A program made the position numbers and the translations under genes. The notes below the pieces were generated by a model, which was not told where the DNA came from, did no database searches, and saw only the letters and a list, made by a program, of their open reading frames with translations. DNA of 64,000 bases from Tulasnella sp. 424 (lineage: Eukaryota; Basidiomycota; Agaricomycetes; Cantharellales; Tulasnellaceae): the NCBI GenBank assembly GCA_019633425.1, contig WSUB01000018.1, positions 191,699 through 255,698 on the forward strand, written 5' to 3'. Below, piece by piece: positions 20,914 through 31,569 of this stretch; position 1 is the stretch's first letter, and each line of letters begins with the position of its first letter.

Positions 20914-22938
20914 TTGATGCACAGGGCCTCATCAGCTGCCCTGCATTCATGGCGTACAACACGACTAGCCAGACGTGTGTCATCTGCCAATGCCGTGGCT
21001 CGAATCAAACGACCAGCTACTACCTCGCGGACGGACGACATTCGGAAGCCGGACCTTCAACTTTCGCATTTCCTGGCAATGGAGCGGTCTTCCATGAAGA
21101 TCCTCCATTTAGAGCCTCTGCAGCTCGGTGGATATCCTCCAACGGCCTTGGCACCAATTACCGCCCAGAGTCCATCCAGACGACTGCAAGATTTGGGCGA
21201 GCCAAAAAGCGGCGGAAAGGCACCCCAGCAAACGAATGTCGCACCCACCTTACCCTCCCTCGACGACTCGACCCCGAACACACTACAATACTCGCCCAAT
21301 CACATCTCTTGCCCTTTCTTGCCAAGCCCTACTTCTCAACCCACGATTGCACTGGAGAAGACCCACGCCTCAGACTCGCAATTAGACGAACCTACACAAA
21401 CCCCCCACGTTCGGCGGCGCTTCTTTCACCACCACCTTACGGAAGCTATCCGAAATCGTCGCGTAGCCAGTGCCTGGCACATCTACGAGGCTCAGAAGAA
21501 CCGAATTCGAAAAGACGGGAGAAGAGGAGGACGCTCTGTGCCAACAGGTCTCCTTCACAGTCTCTTTGCTCTCCTCGCTGGCGCGAAACCCCAAACACGT
21601 CTTCATTACATTCGCATGAAAGAGCTTGCGGAGGTGCTACGGAGACGAAGTCCCGGGAGCCTTCGGGAATGGGAGTGGAATGCCATGGTAAACGCCGCCG
21701 GGCGAGGGTTCAGAAAAACCACTGCAGAGGATTATCGTGCCGCGACGGGAGTGGTGGAAGAATGGGAAGCGGAAATTCGTCTGTTGAAGGATATGGGTTA
21801 TCCACCAGCGACAGTCTCGAGCACGGATGGTTTAGAACATGCGGGATTTGCACCATCCATCACGACATACAACATTCTCACCTCCATTGCCGCTCGTACG
21901 GGCAGTCGTTCGTTGTATCAAGATGCTCTACACCGTCTAGAGCAATTCACTGGAACACGCGACGCGGTCACGCATCTCGCTCGCATTACCCATTACCGGA
22001 AGAACGGCCAACTCGACCAAATCCCTCCACTGCTGGAAGAGATGACAACCGCCGGATGGCCCCTCCACACCGATGGGGCAAATGCTGTAATCTGGGCGTA
22101 CGCCAGCAACGGACATCTAGACACCGCGAGGCAAATTTATAACATCATGATCCCTAATATTCTTTCATCACCGCAACAACACCCTCCGTCGACTCTCCCA
22201 GATCCTCCAGTGTCGCCCAGCAACCCAATATTATCCATTCCTTCCATCTCGAAATCCCTCCGTCACGTCCCTCCTGATCACCGAACTTACGTTATGATGC
22301 TTCAGGCATACTCGCAAGCCGGTCAACTCGCTTCGGCGCTCGACATCTTGCAAGATTATCTCACCGCCATATCTGCAGCCGACGATTCTCGGACATCACT
22401 GTCGAAGGCCTCTTTTGTCAGAACAGGCGACAAACAAATGACGGCTGCCTTTCGCGGCCTCTTCCTCGGTTTCATCAAGCATGGCGCCGCGACTAGTCCG
22501 CGTTTATCGAAAAGAGCGTTCGTTGGAATGTCCCTGAAAGAGGCCGCCTCGGCCCTTCTTCTCGACATGGCCCCACCAAAAGCCGAATCAGAGAGCTCCG
22601 TCCCCGATGCCATTGCAAACCAGTTCAACACCGAATCTTTACTTTCGTTATTCCGTTTCTACATCATCCTCACTGCAAGCTACATCTCAGAGGCAAACCA
22701 TCCTCTCCCTCTTCCTCCCACTCAGTTTGTCAGAACCATTCTACTGGCATTCAAGAATACCGCGGCACCAGAGACAGCTTCTTCGCTTCTCAATGATGTA
22801 TGGAGGGCAATTGTCAGCGAACGTTTGGAACCATGCGGGAAGAAGTGGGTTAATCAGAGGGATGGATGGGCCTGGGCTAAAGTGCGGAGGGATTTTGGTG
22901 TCAGCGAATGGACAAATGGCACGACGTTAGACCGGTAA
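20914..22938 (+). CDS. Pentatricopeptide-repeat-like mitochondrial protein (674 aa)
   Basis: Single-exon gene. The N-terminus (MMHRASSAALHSWRTTRLARR) is rich in Arg, Ser and Ala without acids, as expected of a mitochondrial presequence. Between about residues 290 and 560, helical-pair segments resemble pentatricopeptide repeats: SITTYNILTSIAARTG, AVIWAYASNGHLDTARQIY, and RTYVMMLQAYSQAGQLASAL. Fungal PPR proteins act in organellar RNA processing, stability or translation. The target here cannot be read from sequence. Low-complexity loops (SSPQQHPPSTLPDPP) interrupt the repeats. The family assignment is firm at the motif level, and no ortholog name is offered. Confidence 0.75.
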   Translation: MMHRASSAALHSWRTTRLARRVSSANAVARIKRPATTSRTDDIRKPDLQLSHFLAMERSSMKILHLEPLQLGGYPPTALAPITAQSPSRRLQDLGEPKSGGKAPQQTNVAPTLPSLDDSTPNTLQYSPNHISCPFLPSPTSQPTIALEKTHASDSQLDEPTQTPHVRRRFFHHHLTEAIRNRRVASAWHIYEAQKNRIRKDGRRGGRSVPTGLLHSLFALLAGAKPQTRLHYIRMKELAEVLRRRSPGSLREWEWNAMVNAAGRGFRKTTAEDYRAATGVVEEWEAEIRLLKDMGYPPATVSSTDGLEHAGFAPSITTYNILTSIAARTGSRSLYQDALHRLEQFTGTRDAVTHLARITHYRKNGQLDQIPPLLEEMTTAGWPLHTDGANAVIWAYASNGHLDTARQIYNIMIPNILSSPQQHPPSTLPDPPVSPSNPILSIPSISKSLRHVPPDHRTYVMMLQAYSQAGQLASALDILQDYLTAISAADDSRTSLSKASFVRTGDKQMTAAFRGLFLGFIKHGAATSPRLSKRAFVGMSLKEAASALLLDMAPPKAESESSVPDAIANQFNTESLLSLFRFYIILTASYISEANHPLPLPPTQFVRTILLAFKNTAAPETASSLLNDVWRAIVSERLEPCGKKWVNQRDGWAWAKVRRDFGVSEWTNGTTLDR

Positions 22939-23031
22939 CGTGCACTGCATCTCATGGGTATCAAGATTTGTATTGCGGATGCACGATTTATTTACATATG
23001 TAAAAACGGCGTTTTTTTATCATCGACAGTC

Positions 23032-23871
23032 TTATCGCCTATCAGCCTCCTGTGCCTCCACAGCTAACTCCAGCTGCTGTTGGACCCATTCCGTGATATC
23101 GTCATGAATGTTTACCGAGCCGGAAGGCACAGACCGCCTTCCAACTCTTCCATCGCTGTCCCTCATGAATGCTCTCGGGGTCTCCCAGGCATCCCTGGCA
23201 GGACCTGTCTCGACGCGGCTCGTTGCCCTCCTGGGTGTCCGCGGAAAGAAAGGACTTCCCCAAGCAAGTCGACCAAGCTCCTTCGAAGCTGGCGATAATG
23301 CCGCTTTGCTTGAACCCTGCTGATTAGATGCGGGAGAGAATCCTGGAGTGCGAGGATGGTAGTTTGTTGGGCTCCACGCTTCCCTCGGAATGGTTTCTGG
23401 GGAGTTCGGTAACGCCGGTAGCCAGAGTTCCGGGCTCAACTGGATTTCCTCGTCGGTCGAAAGCCCGGGCGTTTTGACATATATTGGAGAGTAGTTGTGG
23501 TGAGGTGTTGAGCGGCAAGGACTGGGTTGTCCTGATACATCTTGGCTAGCATCAGGAAGTCCTTCATCACTGGTCGGCCATCCGGCTGATTGGTCCGGTG
23601 ACTCGACTTGTTTCGAGGTGGAGATCTGATCGCTAAGGGATCGGGAACGTCTACGAGGCACCAAGATGGGGTATTGACGACGGGGTGGGGTGTTCTCGTT
23701 GAGGCCGAAGAGCTGTTGTTTGGCTGCACGCTTGGCTTTCATATCCTCTATGGGACTCGCTAAAACGTCACTGCTGGGCGGCGATGGAAATGAGCGGTGG
23801 ATGGGGCGTCCGTTGGTCTCCTCGGAAAGTGGGGTTTGGTAGCGGGTTTTGATCGTGGTTTTTGGTTGCAT
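23032..23871 (-). CDS. Hypothetical disordered Ser/Pro-rich protein (279 aa)
   Basis: Single exon. Rich in Pro, Ser, Arg and Thr, with many SP and TP pairs (LSPELWLP, WSPTNYHP, RTPGFSP, ALSPASKE), so it is probably intrinsically disordered and a plausible target of proline-directed kinases. A basic RRRSRS stretch lies near residue 75. The C-terminal 30 residues (DDITEWVQQQLELAVEAQE) could form a helix. I recognise no domain. It converges tail to tail with the PPR gene, 93 bp away. Confidence 0.55.
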   Translation of the reverse strand: MQPKTTIKTRYQTPLSEETNGRPIHRSFPSPPSSDVLASPIEDMKAKRAAKQQLFGLNENTPPRRQYPILVPRRRSRSLSDQISTSKQVESPDQSAGWPTSDEGLPDASQDVSGQPSPCRSTPHHNYSPIYVKTPGLSTDEEIQLSPELWLPALPNSPETIPREAWSPTNYHPRTPGFSPASNQQGSSKAALSPASKELGRLAWGSPFFPRTPRRATSRVETGPARDAWETPRAFMRDSDGRVGRRSVPSGSVNIHDDITEWVQQQLELAVEAQEADRR

Positions 23872-24177
23872 AGCGGAGGCGATTCCTTGATGTCGAATAT
23901 TCGTTAACGAACCTTCTCTTTAACTTGTATATATACCTAGATCCTATGGCGGTGAACCTTGATTCTCTGGTCGTTTGTCATGAAGGGCTGAGGCCCGGTT
24001 CCAACCGTACAGCAGAAATGATAGCACCCGTTTCAATGATATCACAGTTTGTTTCTACAAAGAAAATTTAGGGGGCTTTTACATTTGTACGCATCCAAGA
24101 AATCAAGTCCTATGTAGTTCTGATGAGAAAGAGTCAACGTTTGATCGTTAAAGAAAGTGCCTTTGTGACATGAGTTG

Positions 24178-25077
24178 TCATTGTTCCTCTTCTTCATCCT
24201 CATCGGATTCTTCAGCCTGCGCCTCTTTCAACGTCCTCCACGCCCAGTACTCCTCCCAAGTTACTGTTGCCTTCTTGGCTTGATACGTTCGCATCTTTAT
24301 GCTTCTCCTGATGTCGTCAGTAATCCGACCGTCATATCCAGCTTTACGGATAGCGCTGTCCACGGCTTCCAGCTTTGTCCATCCCTGCGCAGGTGCAACA
24401 TCCGGCAAATAGGTGGCAGTAAGGGGCTTTGTATACTTTGAGGCTGCACTCCGGCGTTTGGTGAAAGGAAGACTGAGAGTCAGAGATGAGGATGAGGGTG
24501 TTGTGTCAGCCGAGGAAGAAGCAACAGTGGGTAATGTTGCCGGGTGCGGAAAAGATATGTAAATCCCATGGGTTCCAACTTCCCAGTCCAGGTATGTTGG
24601 CACGTCTTGAAAGTCTGTAAGAAGTGAAATGCTGTATGAATGGGAGGTTGAACATCAACAGCTGCGCCAACAACAACGGGTTCATCTCTTGGACGAGAGA
24701 AGCAGAAAGTGAATTCTTCACCCGCATTCAAGTTTCCTGAGCTCGTGTCCTTGGATGGGACGGAAGCGAGTATCGTTTAGAGCGCTTCCAATGGAATAGG
24801 GGTTAGAACCGGGAACTGCGGGATAAGGGACGAATGAAGTATTGACTGACCTTATTAGAGCATATTCTTGCAGACCTTCTTTCAAGTCCAATGGCTGAAA
24901 GCTTCCAATGCAGCCTCGGAGCCGGGGTGACGATGAACTGCTCCGGATATTCCACGTCACAAACAAGGGGTATTTGGTGTCAGGAAAATCTAGAGGAATT
25001 GGCGTTGCCTTGGGATTCAAATGACAGTAGAGTGTGTCGAAGGCGTAGAAACAGTGTTCATTTGTGCATTCGTTCAT
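24178..25077 (-). CDS. AMMECR1 domain protein
   Basis: Three exons, complement(24178-24631, 24722-24784, 24851-25077), 247 residues. The family-defining LRGCIGSF motif is present, with EHCFYAFDTLYCHL at the start, ALNDTRFRPIQ, SLLTDFQDVPTYLDWEVG, and AQGWTKLEAVDSAIRKAGY toward the end. AMMECR1 proteins are widely conserved, and their biochemical activity is not settled. An acidic tail (ESDEDEEEEQ) is added. I chose the ATG giving MNECTNEHCFYAF because family members start close to this motif. An upstream in-frame ATG at 25,209 exists. The first intron (24785-24850, 66 nt) is free of stops in frame. Confidence 0.85.
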
Positions 25078-26066
25078 GGTTTCTGCAGAGTGTCCGGATT
25101 GAAAGGAGAGTTTCGGAGACAAACGTTGAACCCGCCAGCTGCAAGCCGTGTGGGAACCGGCTCTCAGCGGACTTGAAAAGGTCAAAGCCATTTTCCGCGG
25201 CTTCCGCATTTGATACCAATGACGTCTTTACCCACTCCTAACCTACGCTCTTATCAGCTTCACTTGAAATGAACCTTGAATCTAAGGACTTTGTCATCTA
25301 TCTCTCGGCCCTCTGGCCGGTCTAGTAGGGTCGATTTCCGATAGGGTTGGCGACCTTCGGCCTCCGGCCTCCTGGATGCGCTCTTGAGGTGCATTTGGGC
25401 CGCGTTCATATCCAGAATAATTATTCACTCGAGGCATGGGCTCCCTGGTAAAGTTTGGAAGTAGCGGGGCGCATTTGGCGCGTTTAATGACAGGCCGCGC
25501 GATCACTCGTTCCTGGCAATGAATCGCTTCCTTCGACATTCCCACAAGTCCAAAATACCTTTTCCTTTAACGTCACCTTAGGATGTGCTTTATGAACGCG
25601 TCTGCTCAACTCGTTTGTCATTCCTCTCGCTCATTCTTCCTCTTGTTCATTCGGGCCAGCTCCACTGTGTCCCTTTGAGCAAGTTATGTACATCCCCTCT
25701 ATACTTAGCATGGTTCATAAAATCGGTCTATCCCGAGCAGCCCCTTTAGCTTTCCCGCTAGCGAACTTCCTGACATAGAATTCTAGTAGCCGTCTAATAG
25801 TCTCTAATCCCAATGAACACTATGTATGAGATCCGAACTTACTGTGTTGAGCATTCGAGGCTAATTATAGATGGCGAAAGGCCACATCACGTAGGATGAT
25901 GAACATCTAGATATAATAATCTTCCCGCAGCATCAAGTGGACTAGCATACGGATAGTTGACCTGCTGAGGGGTTGACATCGGAGAAACTGGTTCCTCCGC
26001 CATAAACGAGACGATTCCCCGAGAAAGAACACGAAAAGGTTATACAGTGCAGAAAATAAAAGACAC
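25078..26066. other. Intergenic, no gene seen
   Basis: About 1 kb between AMMECR1 and the tRNA. The first 150 nt hold the AMMECR1 promoter region. The rest is AT-richer and full of stops in all frames. A short inverted word near 25,330-25,370 (ggcgacc ttcggcc tccggcc) is the only visible structure. Confidence 0.4.
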
Positions 26067-26166
26067 AGCACCGAATGGGATTTGAACCCATGGCCTTGGG
26101 ATGGTGATCACGGGTTCAGAACCCGTGAAGCTGCAATCCCCTGCTCAACCACCGAGCCCCCGGTGC
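26067..26166 (-). tRNA. tRNA with 28-nt intron, probably tRNA-Cys(GCA)
   Basis: Read on the minus strand. Acceptor GCACCGG pairs with TCGGTGC. The D arm is GCTC-GGTGGTT-GAGC, the anticodon stem GGGGA/TCCCA (one G-A mismatch at the top), the T arm ATGGG-TTCAAAT-CCCAT, and the discriminator T. With the intron at 26103-26130 removed, the anticodon loop is TTGCAGA, giving anticodon GCA. Loop and U73 both fit cysteine. The intron sits in the canonical place after position 37, and T32 can pair with the third base before its 3' end. It contains a perfect 9-bp hairpin. G instead of T at position 8 and a D loop without the usual A14 are odd, so a pseudogene is possible. Confidence 0.65.
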
Positions 26167-26924
26167 GCTATACATGATGAGGGTGTGAGGCAAACCAAGT
26201 AAATAACTATGTTAGGCTAACCGTTTCCCTGAGGTTTCCCTCGACATTGCCCGCGTAACTGCCCGCCAACGTGACTGTTAATGCCTTCCAAAAAACTCTG
26301 AGTCAGTCGGAGCCGCACACAGACCTAGTACTCAGGGCGACTACGGGACAAAGACCTCCAGGCTTACTCTATCGTCGATTGTCTTAGCTTGGTCTCCACT
26401 CTGGAAGGCTGGGTGCTCGCAAGATTAGTCCAGCCTTACCGGATACATTATAATATTAGGCCAATTGTAAGCAGGACGTCCTGTCGACAATCGTCCTGTA
26501 GCCCTGCTGATGGAGGACCGAGGTGCGCGGCAGGTATAAAGTGGATGGCTCGCCGAATCGTACGCTGTCTCTCTAACGACAACAATATCAAAACTTCATT
26601 CAAAACAATGTTGCTTGATGCCATATATAGGCAGAGGTCCGCTGAAAGGTCTTGGGTAAAGGCCGGACTCCAGACTCGGGGGCACAGGCGCCACCGGGAT
26701 CCGCAGGTTCCTGTCATCAGCTCTAGATACGAATATATGGAATAAATAGTTGCATCTGACGTACAAGCGCGGCTCTCATCCTTCCTGGGCTTGGGGGGAA
26801 AGGGAAACCCATCCAACCAATCACCGTACAGGTATCTCACGCTTTGTCAGCCGAACATTCGACTACCGGTCTGGACTTCAATCTTGCTTCCCACTAGTAC
26901 AACACCCCAAACAGCAAAACAAGC
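26167..26924. other. Intergenic, no gene seen
   Basis: Upstream of NDUFA12. Several short open frames exist, but none shows splice-supported extension or recognisable protein. The last 100 nt should contain the NDUFA12 promoter. No clear TATA box. Confidence 0.35.
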
Positions 26925-27610
26925 ATGGTCTCTGTAGCAAGGACTTTCCGCTCATTACGAAGAGTAGGGCTCCGCGAATGGTGGAGGCAACTGCAATACA
27001 TTGGCGATGCGAAGAGCGGTCGTTTCGTTGGCATGGATCAGTCCGTCCTATTCCACCCGATTCTCTCGTTGAACGTCGACCTCTTACTTCTTTTCATGCA
27101 CGCTCTCCATCTCTCATCAATAGGTTCGGAAACCGCTACTACGAGAACAGAAATGCAGAGGAAGAAGTACCTGGTTCGTGCTGGAACTTATAGCTGTTTG
27201 CTCGATTCTCATCTGACCTGATGCTTTGCAGGCCGACACCGTTGGGTCGACTACGCACAAGTGAGCTAAAAGGCGGACAAGGCGTTTGGAACTCCAGCTA
27301 ATATAGTCGGCATGACGCCCAGCACGAGTTCAACGCATCCCAGGTACCTCCCGAGTGGCATTCGTGGATCTCGCATATTCGGAAAGACCCACCAACGGAG
27401 GATGTCGTCATGCAGGGATACGAGCCACCATGGAAAACTGTACGTATACCCGTATGCTGTTCGGGTCTAACTTATTCAACTTATCAAACTCTTGGCTTGC
27501 AGCCTTACAATGAGAACCTCACAGGGACTCGCGGAGCGTTCAAGACATACAATACCGCTGCACCAAAGATTATACCCTGGGCGCCGAAGGCCATCCCAAG
27601 AGGCGAATAG
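26925..27610 (+). CDS. NDUFA12: NADH:ubiquinone oxidoreductase subunit NDUFA12 (B17.2)
   Basis: Five exons: 26925-27040, 27124-27173, 27232-27260, 27323-27439 and 27503-27610, all GT-AG, about 139 residues. Family landmarks appear in order: GRFVGMDQFGNRYYENR, GRHRWVDYA, SQVPPEWHSWI, and PPWKTPYNENLTGT followed by the C-terminal Pro/Lys tail. Exon 1 must end in CA, with exon 2 supplying G, to give MDQFGN. NDUFA12 is an accessory subunit of mitochondrial complex I on the matrix side. The gene lies 370 bp upstream of FMC1 on the same strand, and each has its own intergenic region. Confidence 0.92.
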
Positions 27611-27981
27611 ACCTCGCAGTAGCTTAGAAGCTGTATTTCCGCGAGCTCATTCCAATTTAGCTCTCTTGAGCATCTTGCTGTTTCGATGCTTTACTGAACC
27701 GGGCCGAGAAAATGGGCACTCTCAAGGAGTTTTAGTAGCGTGTGTTGTGAACCGAGTGCATTGGAAAATCCTTAGCCTACTTTTCGCCTGACGTAGCAAT
27801 CCCATTTCAGCAGCAACTACTGACTGTATCTATGGCTGGAGTTTGACCCAATTACTCGGTGTTGTTGCTGAATCGAGAACGCCTTCACAACAAACTCGAT
27901 CAAACATCGTGTCCGAAATCTTCGACGACCGGCTTTCACCTTTACCTTGCATTCTAGGAAGTTGCACAAAGTACTACAACA

Positions 27982-28426
27982 ATGAACTCACAAGCTGTAA
28001 GGTCGTCGTACAGAGCCACACTACGAGAGCTGCGGAAAGGAGTACGTTGACTTGTGCGTAGCTCTTCCACCGGACTACGCAGCTCACAATGCGTTCCATT
28101 TCGATTACAGTCCGCAAAAGACAAGCGCAGTGCATCGATAGCGACTTCGTTCAGGTCACTATTCGCTACACCTCGCAAAGGAGAGACTCCAGAAACCATC
28201 TCGCGTGAGGCCAGTAACCTCGTAGTTTTTCTCCGGGCTCAGAGGGAATACGACGTAAGTTGCAACCATGATTGAAATCGAGAGCCCAATTTACATTCTT
28301 CAACTAATTTAGGAACTGCTTAAACGATACAATCCTCTACACGACCTCTCGCCCGAAGACCACCGCTTGGCAACCGCGCACCGCGTTGGGCTTAACATGC
28401 CGAAGGACTTCTCCGGTCAGGAATAA
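27982..28426 (+). CDS. FMC1: FMC1-like mitochondrial ATP synthase assembly factor
   Basis: Three exons: 27982-28041, 28111-28254 and 28313-28426, giving 105 residues. The LYR-like start SSYRATLRELRKG, the middle ATSFRSLF, the FLRAQREYDELLKRYNPL segment and the end RVGLNMPKDF match the layout of the FMC1 family, small matrix proteins needed for assembly of F1-ATPase at high temperature in yeast. The first intron is 69 nt. Its acceptor after tcgattacag is the only one that restores frame. Assignment is from family pattern only. Confidence 0.8.
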
Positions 28427-28598
28427 TAGCCCCAGACTCTACATAAATAAGCCTCAACTGTGTCGAGCTATGCTTGCATTTCATCATCTTTCTCCGTCAA
28501 TTTATTGAGCTTTTTAATGATTGCGCCGAACGCTTGGTGCTGGAGCCTGCTATCTTCGCTAAGCTGGATTTAGGTTCAGCGACAATGAGCCAGTACTT

Positions 28599-29346
28599 TT
28601 ACTCCGAGGGCGCGGAGCTTACTGTTTCGACAGTAGCTTGCAAGCTTGCCACTTGTGCTTTCAGCTGCGCGAGCTGAGTTCAGGTTTGAGAAGAACAGAC
28701 GTAAAACAAAAACCTTACCGAGTCGACTTCCTGCTGGAGCTTTTCATTAATACCTTTCTGCTCTTGCACCTGCTGGCTCTGAATAACCACGGGGTTCAGC
28801 CAAATCGACTTGAATCGTGGTTGCCAGTATCTGGGAGAATGGAAGCATGAAGGACGTACCAGTGCCTTGGCAAGCATATCCTTCGCCGTATCAGTTTTTA
28901 GGGCCACCTCAGCAGCTTCCTTCAGCTTCCGCCCGAAATAAGGATATTCCTTTCGAGCTAAATCAGAGCTTATTTTGCGCTTTTTCGCCTCAAGCCCGTT
29001 CGCTTCTTCCGTCAGATTGTTGGAGGCCAAGTTTTTCTGCGAGTCTTTGATGGACGCATACTGTTTCTCTATCGCGTGAAGGTGCCAAATCCCTCTAATG
29101 AGATGTATTGCTTTAATGTTGGAAGAGGCGTCATAATCTCCAGGGACTCTACCTACCTGAGTATGGTGCTAATGGGTGGATCATTAGGTTTGGGAATCAG
29201 CGATCATTTTCCGACAGTTCCAACGATGTTACTTACATCAGAGCCTCTAACGGAGATTCTTCAGTCTTGGGCTCGGCGGGACCGGCTGCGCGAAGGTCAA
29301 GACCGCCAATTCGGCCCGATATCGAGTCGGAAGGTGAGGCGTCCAT
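28599..29346 (-). CDS. Hypothetical coiled-coil protein (159 aa)
   Basis: Four exons on the minus strand: 29346-29237, 29094-28860, 28778-28719 and 28673-28599. The frame is continuous. The first 30 residues are Ser/Pro/Glu-rich. The remainder is almost wholly helical and coiled-coil-like (IEKQYASIKDSQ, LEAKKRKISSDL, INEKLQQEVDSLAQLKAQVASL). I do not recognise a family. Size and composition would suit a subunit of a larger complex, but nothing shows which. Its start is about 160 bp beyond the end of the SOD-like gene on the same strand. Confidence 0.6.
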
Positions 29347-29503
29347 ATCGGATAGCGGGGGCTGCCAGGACCGCTGTGCACTCGTTATATGCGATTCCCC
29401 CCTGTCAGAACACGTGGTCGAAGGAGGGCGGTAGAATCCATATGGGGTCGGAAAACGTAATACGATACGAAAAAACGGTAGATAAGATAAAACAAAGTTA
29501 AAT

Positions 29504-30808
29504 CTAGAAACCGTACTTGCGCGCTGGACCAAACAACCGCTCGTACGTCGTCCCAAGCTTTCTCCAATCCACTACCGACCAGAAATTGGTCAGGTACTCC
29601 TTCTTCCCCCAGACTCCGTGGTCGCGCAACCAGCAATGCTCGTGAATCGAGCAAGCAAGAAGAGGAATGAGATCGTATCCTACACCAGTCCGGTCATCGT
29701 TCCCTTTGGCGATGGCCTCAGTCGCTGCTTTAAGAGTGAAGGAGCGTGAGGGGGTGATGGGATTGGGGTCCAGAGGGAGTCGCATGTTCGAACCCGAGAC
29801 AGGTGACGATGGAACCCCAGCGAACGCCGAGGGGAATGCCCCGTACCGAGAAAAGTTGTTTGGTCGAGAACGGGGCGTGGTAGAAGCATCTGGCTCAACG
29901 GCGGTGCGATTCTCTCCTAGGATGTTCGGTTGGAGACCTTTCTGCTCACGGCTGCGAATGAGCATGGTGCCAGGACCGTAGGTAGCGACCACGGCAAGGT
30001 CACCCGTATTGTCGGCAACTAGCCATAGCCATCCTGATCCAAACTGTTGGTAGGAAAATAATAACAATAAAGGTCAAAACTCGAGCCGGCTTTGGCAACG
30101 TCCTCAGCACCACTTACCATCCCCATTCCAGCAGCCCCGAAGGTCGACTTTAGGCCAGTCAGGTTCCCAAAGTTTAGCTCAATCCGTTTCTGAAGACTAG
30201 GATATTCTTTCAACTCTTTCTCGTGTCCGTACCGAGGTTCTTCGGTCGAGTCGGAGTTGACCTCGTGGTTCTGAGCTGGGGAATATTGTTCTGGCGGTTT
30301 CTGTGACCTCAAAGGTGGCGGTTAGATACAAATGATGCTGGGGCCATTGATTCAGGAGGACGCACGAGCATGTCCAAGAAAAAGCTGTTGTTGAGCGCCT
30401 GCGACGCGTAGTTGAATTCCAATGCCTTGCTCCGGTCTTCCGCAAAGCTGATGACGTTTTGGAGCACGCTTTGGCTCGCTTGAGGTGTATCTGTGAAACA
30501 TGGTACCCAGAGTCAGTTAACCTTGGACCACGCTCTTGACGCCGTCGCGTGCCTTATTGAAGGAACGACGAACCTTTTGTCAGGTCGCTCAAGCGATCGA
30601 GCAATCCTTTTTGATAGACGGTAGCGACCTCCGTAAGAGTGCCCTCACTCATGAACTCTCCAAGTCCGTTTTCAGTGCCGTATGGAAGCTTGGGAGGCAG
30701 ATGCTGAGCTTGATTCCGCGAGCGCGGCGTCGTCGAGAGACGCGATGCCGCTAATGGTTTGTGGCCCCGAATGAGCGGTCGAGCAGATTGAAGAGTGAGT
30801 CGGTGCAT
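29504..30808 (-). CDS. SOD-fold mitochondrial small-subunit ribosomal protein (mS42/mS43 type)
   Basis: Four exons on the minus strand: 30808-30574, 30490-30366, 30300-30118 and 30043-29504, giving 360 residues. The start has a mitochondrial presequence pattern (MHRLTLQSARPLIRGHKPLAA). The rest follows the Fe/Mn superoxide dismutase fold: HLPPKLPYG, ALEFNYASQALNNSFFLDML, FGSGWLWLV and, near the end, EHCWLRDHG and FWSVVDW. The metal ligands of true SODs are mostly replaced. NNSFF stands where NHSIFW is usual, and SIHEH where DVWEH is usual. Such inactive SOD-like proteins are known as yeast Mrp1 and Rsm26 in the mitoribosome small subunit. Which of the two this is cannot be decided by eye. Confidence 0.82.
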
Positions 30809-31043
30809 GTCTTGAGTCCCGAAGAGTAGGATTAGGAGGGTGAACGGGAGTCAAGATGGCAAGAGGAGTGAGCCGAAAGTGAGGCTGTCTTCCGAATTTT
30901 TTGGTCGAGATTGGGATTCGAGGAACGGGGAACAAGCAAGAACAAGCAGCTCGCGGTGCCAGATTCAGGGAACACCTTCCACGACTGCGCCTCTCGTTAA
31001 CATTATCCACTTCTACCTTTTCTCAAATTTCAAGTCTCCTTCC
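30809..31043. promoter_or_regulatory. Divergent promoter between SOD-like gene and OST2
   Basis: Only 235 bp separate the two start codons, so both promoters must lie here or overlap. No canonical TATA or CCAAT box is evident. The plus-strand leader ends in a pyrimidine-rich tract (ttctaccttttctcaaatttc) before the OST2 ATG. Confidence 0.5.
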
Positions 31044-31569
31044 ATGGCTGCTTCAAAAGCTCAAAAACAAACTGCTGACAAGGACGCGTCTACAACAGCG
31101 TCTGGCGCTATCCAGGGGCTATGGAAGTCCTACCTCGACGACACGCCAACAAAACTCAAGACTATTGACGCCTTCCTGGTCTTCATCATGTTGTCCGGGA
31201 TAATACAGTTTGTGTACTGCGTAGCAGTCACGAACTTCCCTTTCAACGCTTTCCTGGCGGGGTACGTCCATGCACTTGACGAACTACGTGTACCGCTGCG
31301 GGGGTCTAATTATGGAACTTCGGCGGTTACAGATTCGCGAGCACCGTTGGCCAATTCGTTCTTACTGCATCACTGCGGTCGCAAGTGAATCCTCTGAATG
31401 CTGGCGTCTTTAAAAATATCTCTCGTGAACGGTGCGTGTATTCGAATGACGTCTCGTCGGTCAGAATTACAATCGAGGCTCATTCGCTGTTTACGTTTGC
31501 AGAGCATTCGCGGACTTCGCAATGGGATCCATAGTCCTACATTTCTTCGTCTACAACTTCTTAGGATGA
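31044..31569 (+). CDS. OST2: Oligosaccharyltransferase subunit OST2/DAD1
   Basis: Three exons: 31044-31261, 31333-31431 and 31503-31569, giving 127 residues. Three hydrophobic helices are visible: LKTIDAFLVFIMLSGIIQF, FPFNAFLAGFASTVGQFVL and FADFAMGSIVLHFFVYN. The family signatures FPFNAFLAGF, LRSQVNP and RERAFADF...LHF end with NFLG as in DAD1 proteins. It is an ER-membrane subunit of the oligosaccharyltransferase that transfers N-glycans to nascent proteins. Length and motif spacing fit the family. Confidence 0.93.

Noticed and set aside
20949..22142. 397-residue alternative plus frame inside the PPR gene
   Set aside because: Composition is atypical, and the overlapping 674-residue frame has a presequence and PPR-like repeats.
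26067..26166. tRNA-Gln(CTG) reading using the inner hairpin as anticodon arm
   Set aside because: It leaves 16 and 18 unpaired-looking bases on either side that instead pair as the true anticodon stem. The Cys reading with a canonical intron is more economical.
26389..26840. Open frames on both strands upstream of NDUFA12
   Set aside because: Random-like composition, no splice-supported extension, no motif.
29233..29250. 12-nt micro-exon in the coiled-coil gene near 29,150
   Set aside because: It cannot keep frame into the next exon. Direct splicing from 29,237 to 29,094 does.
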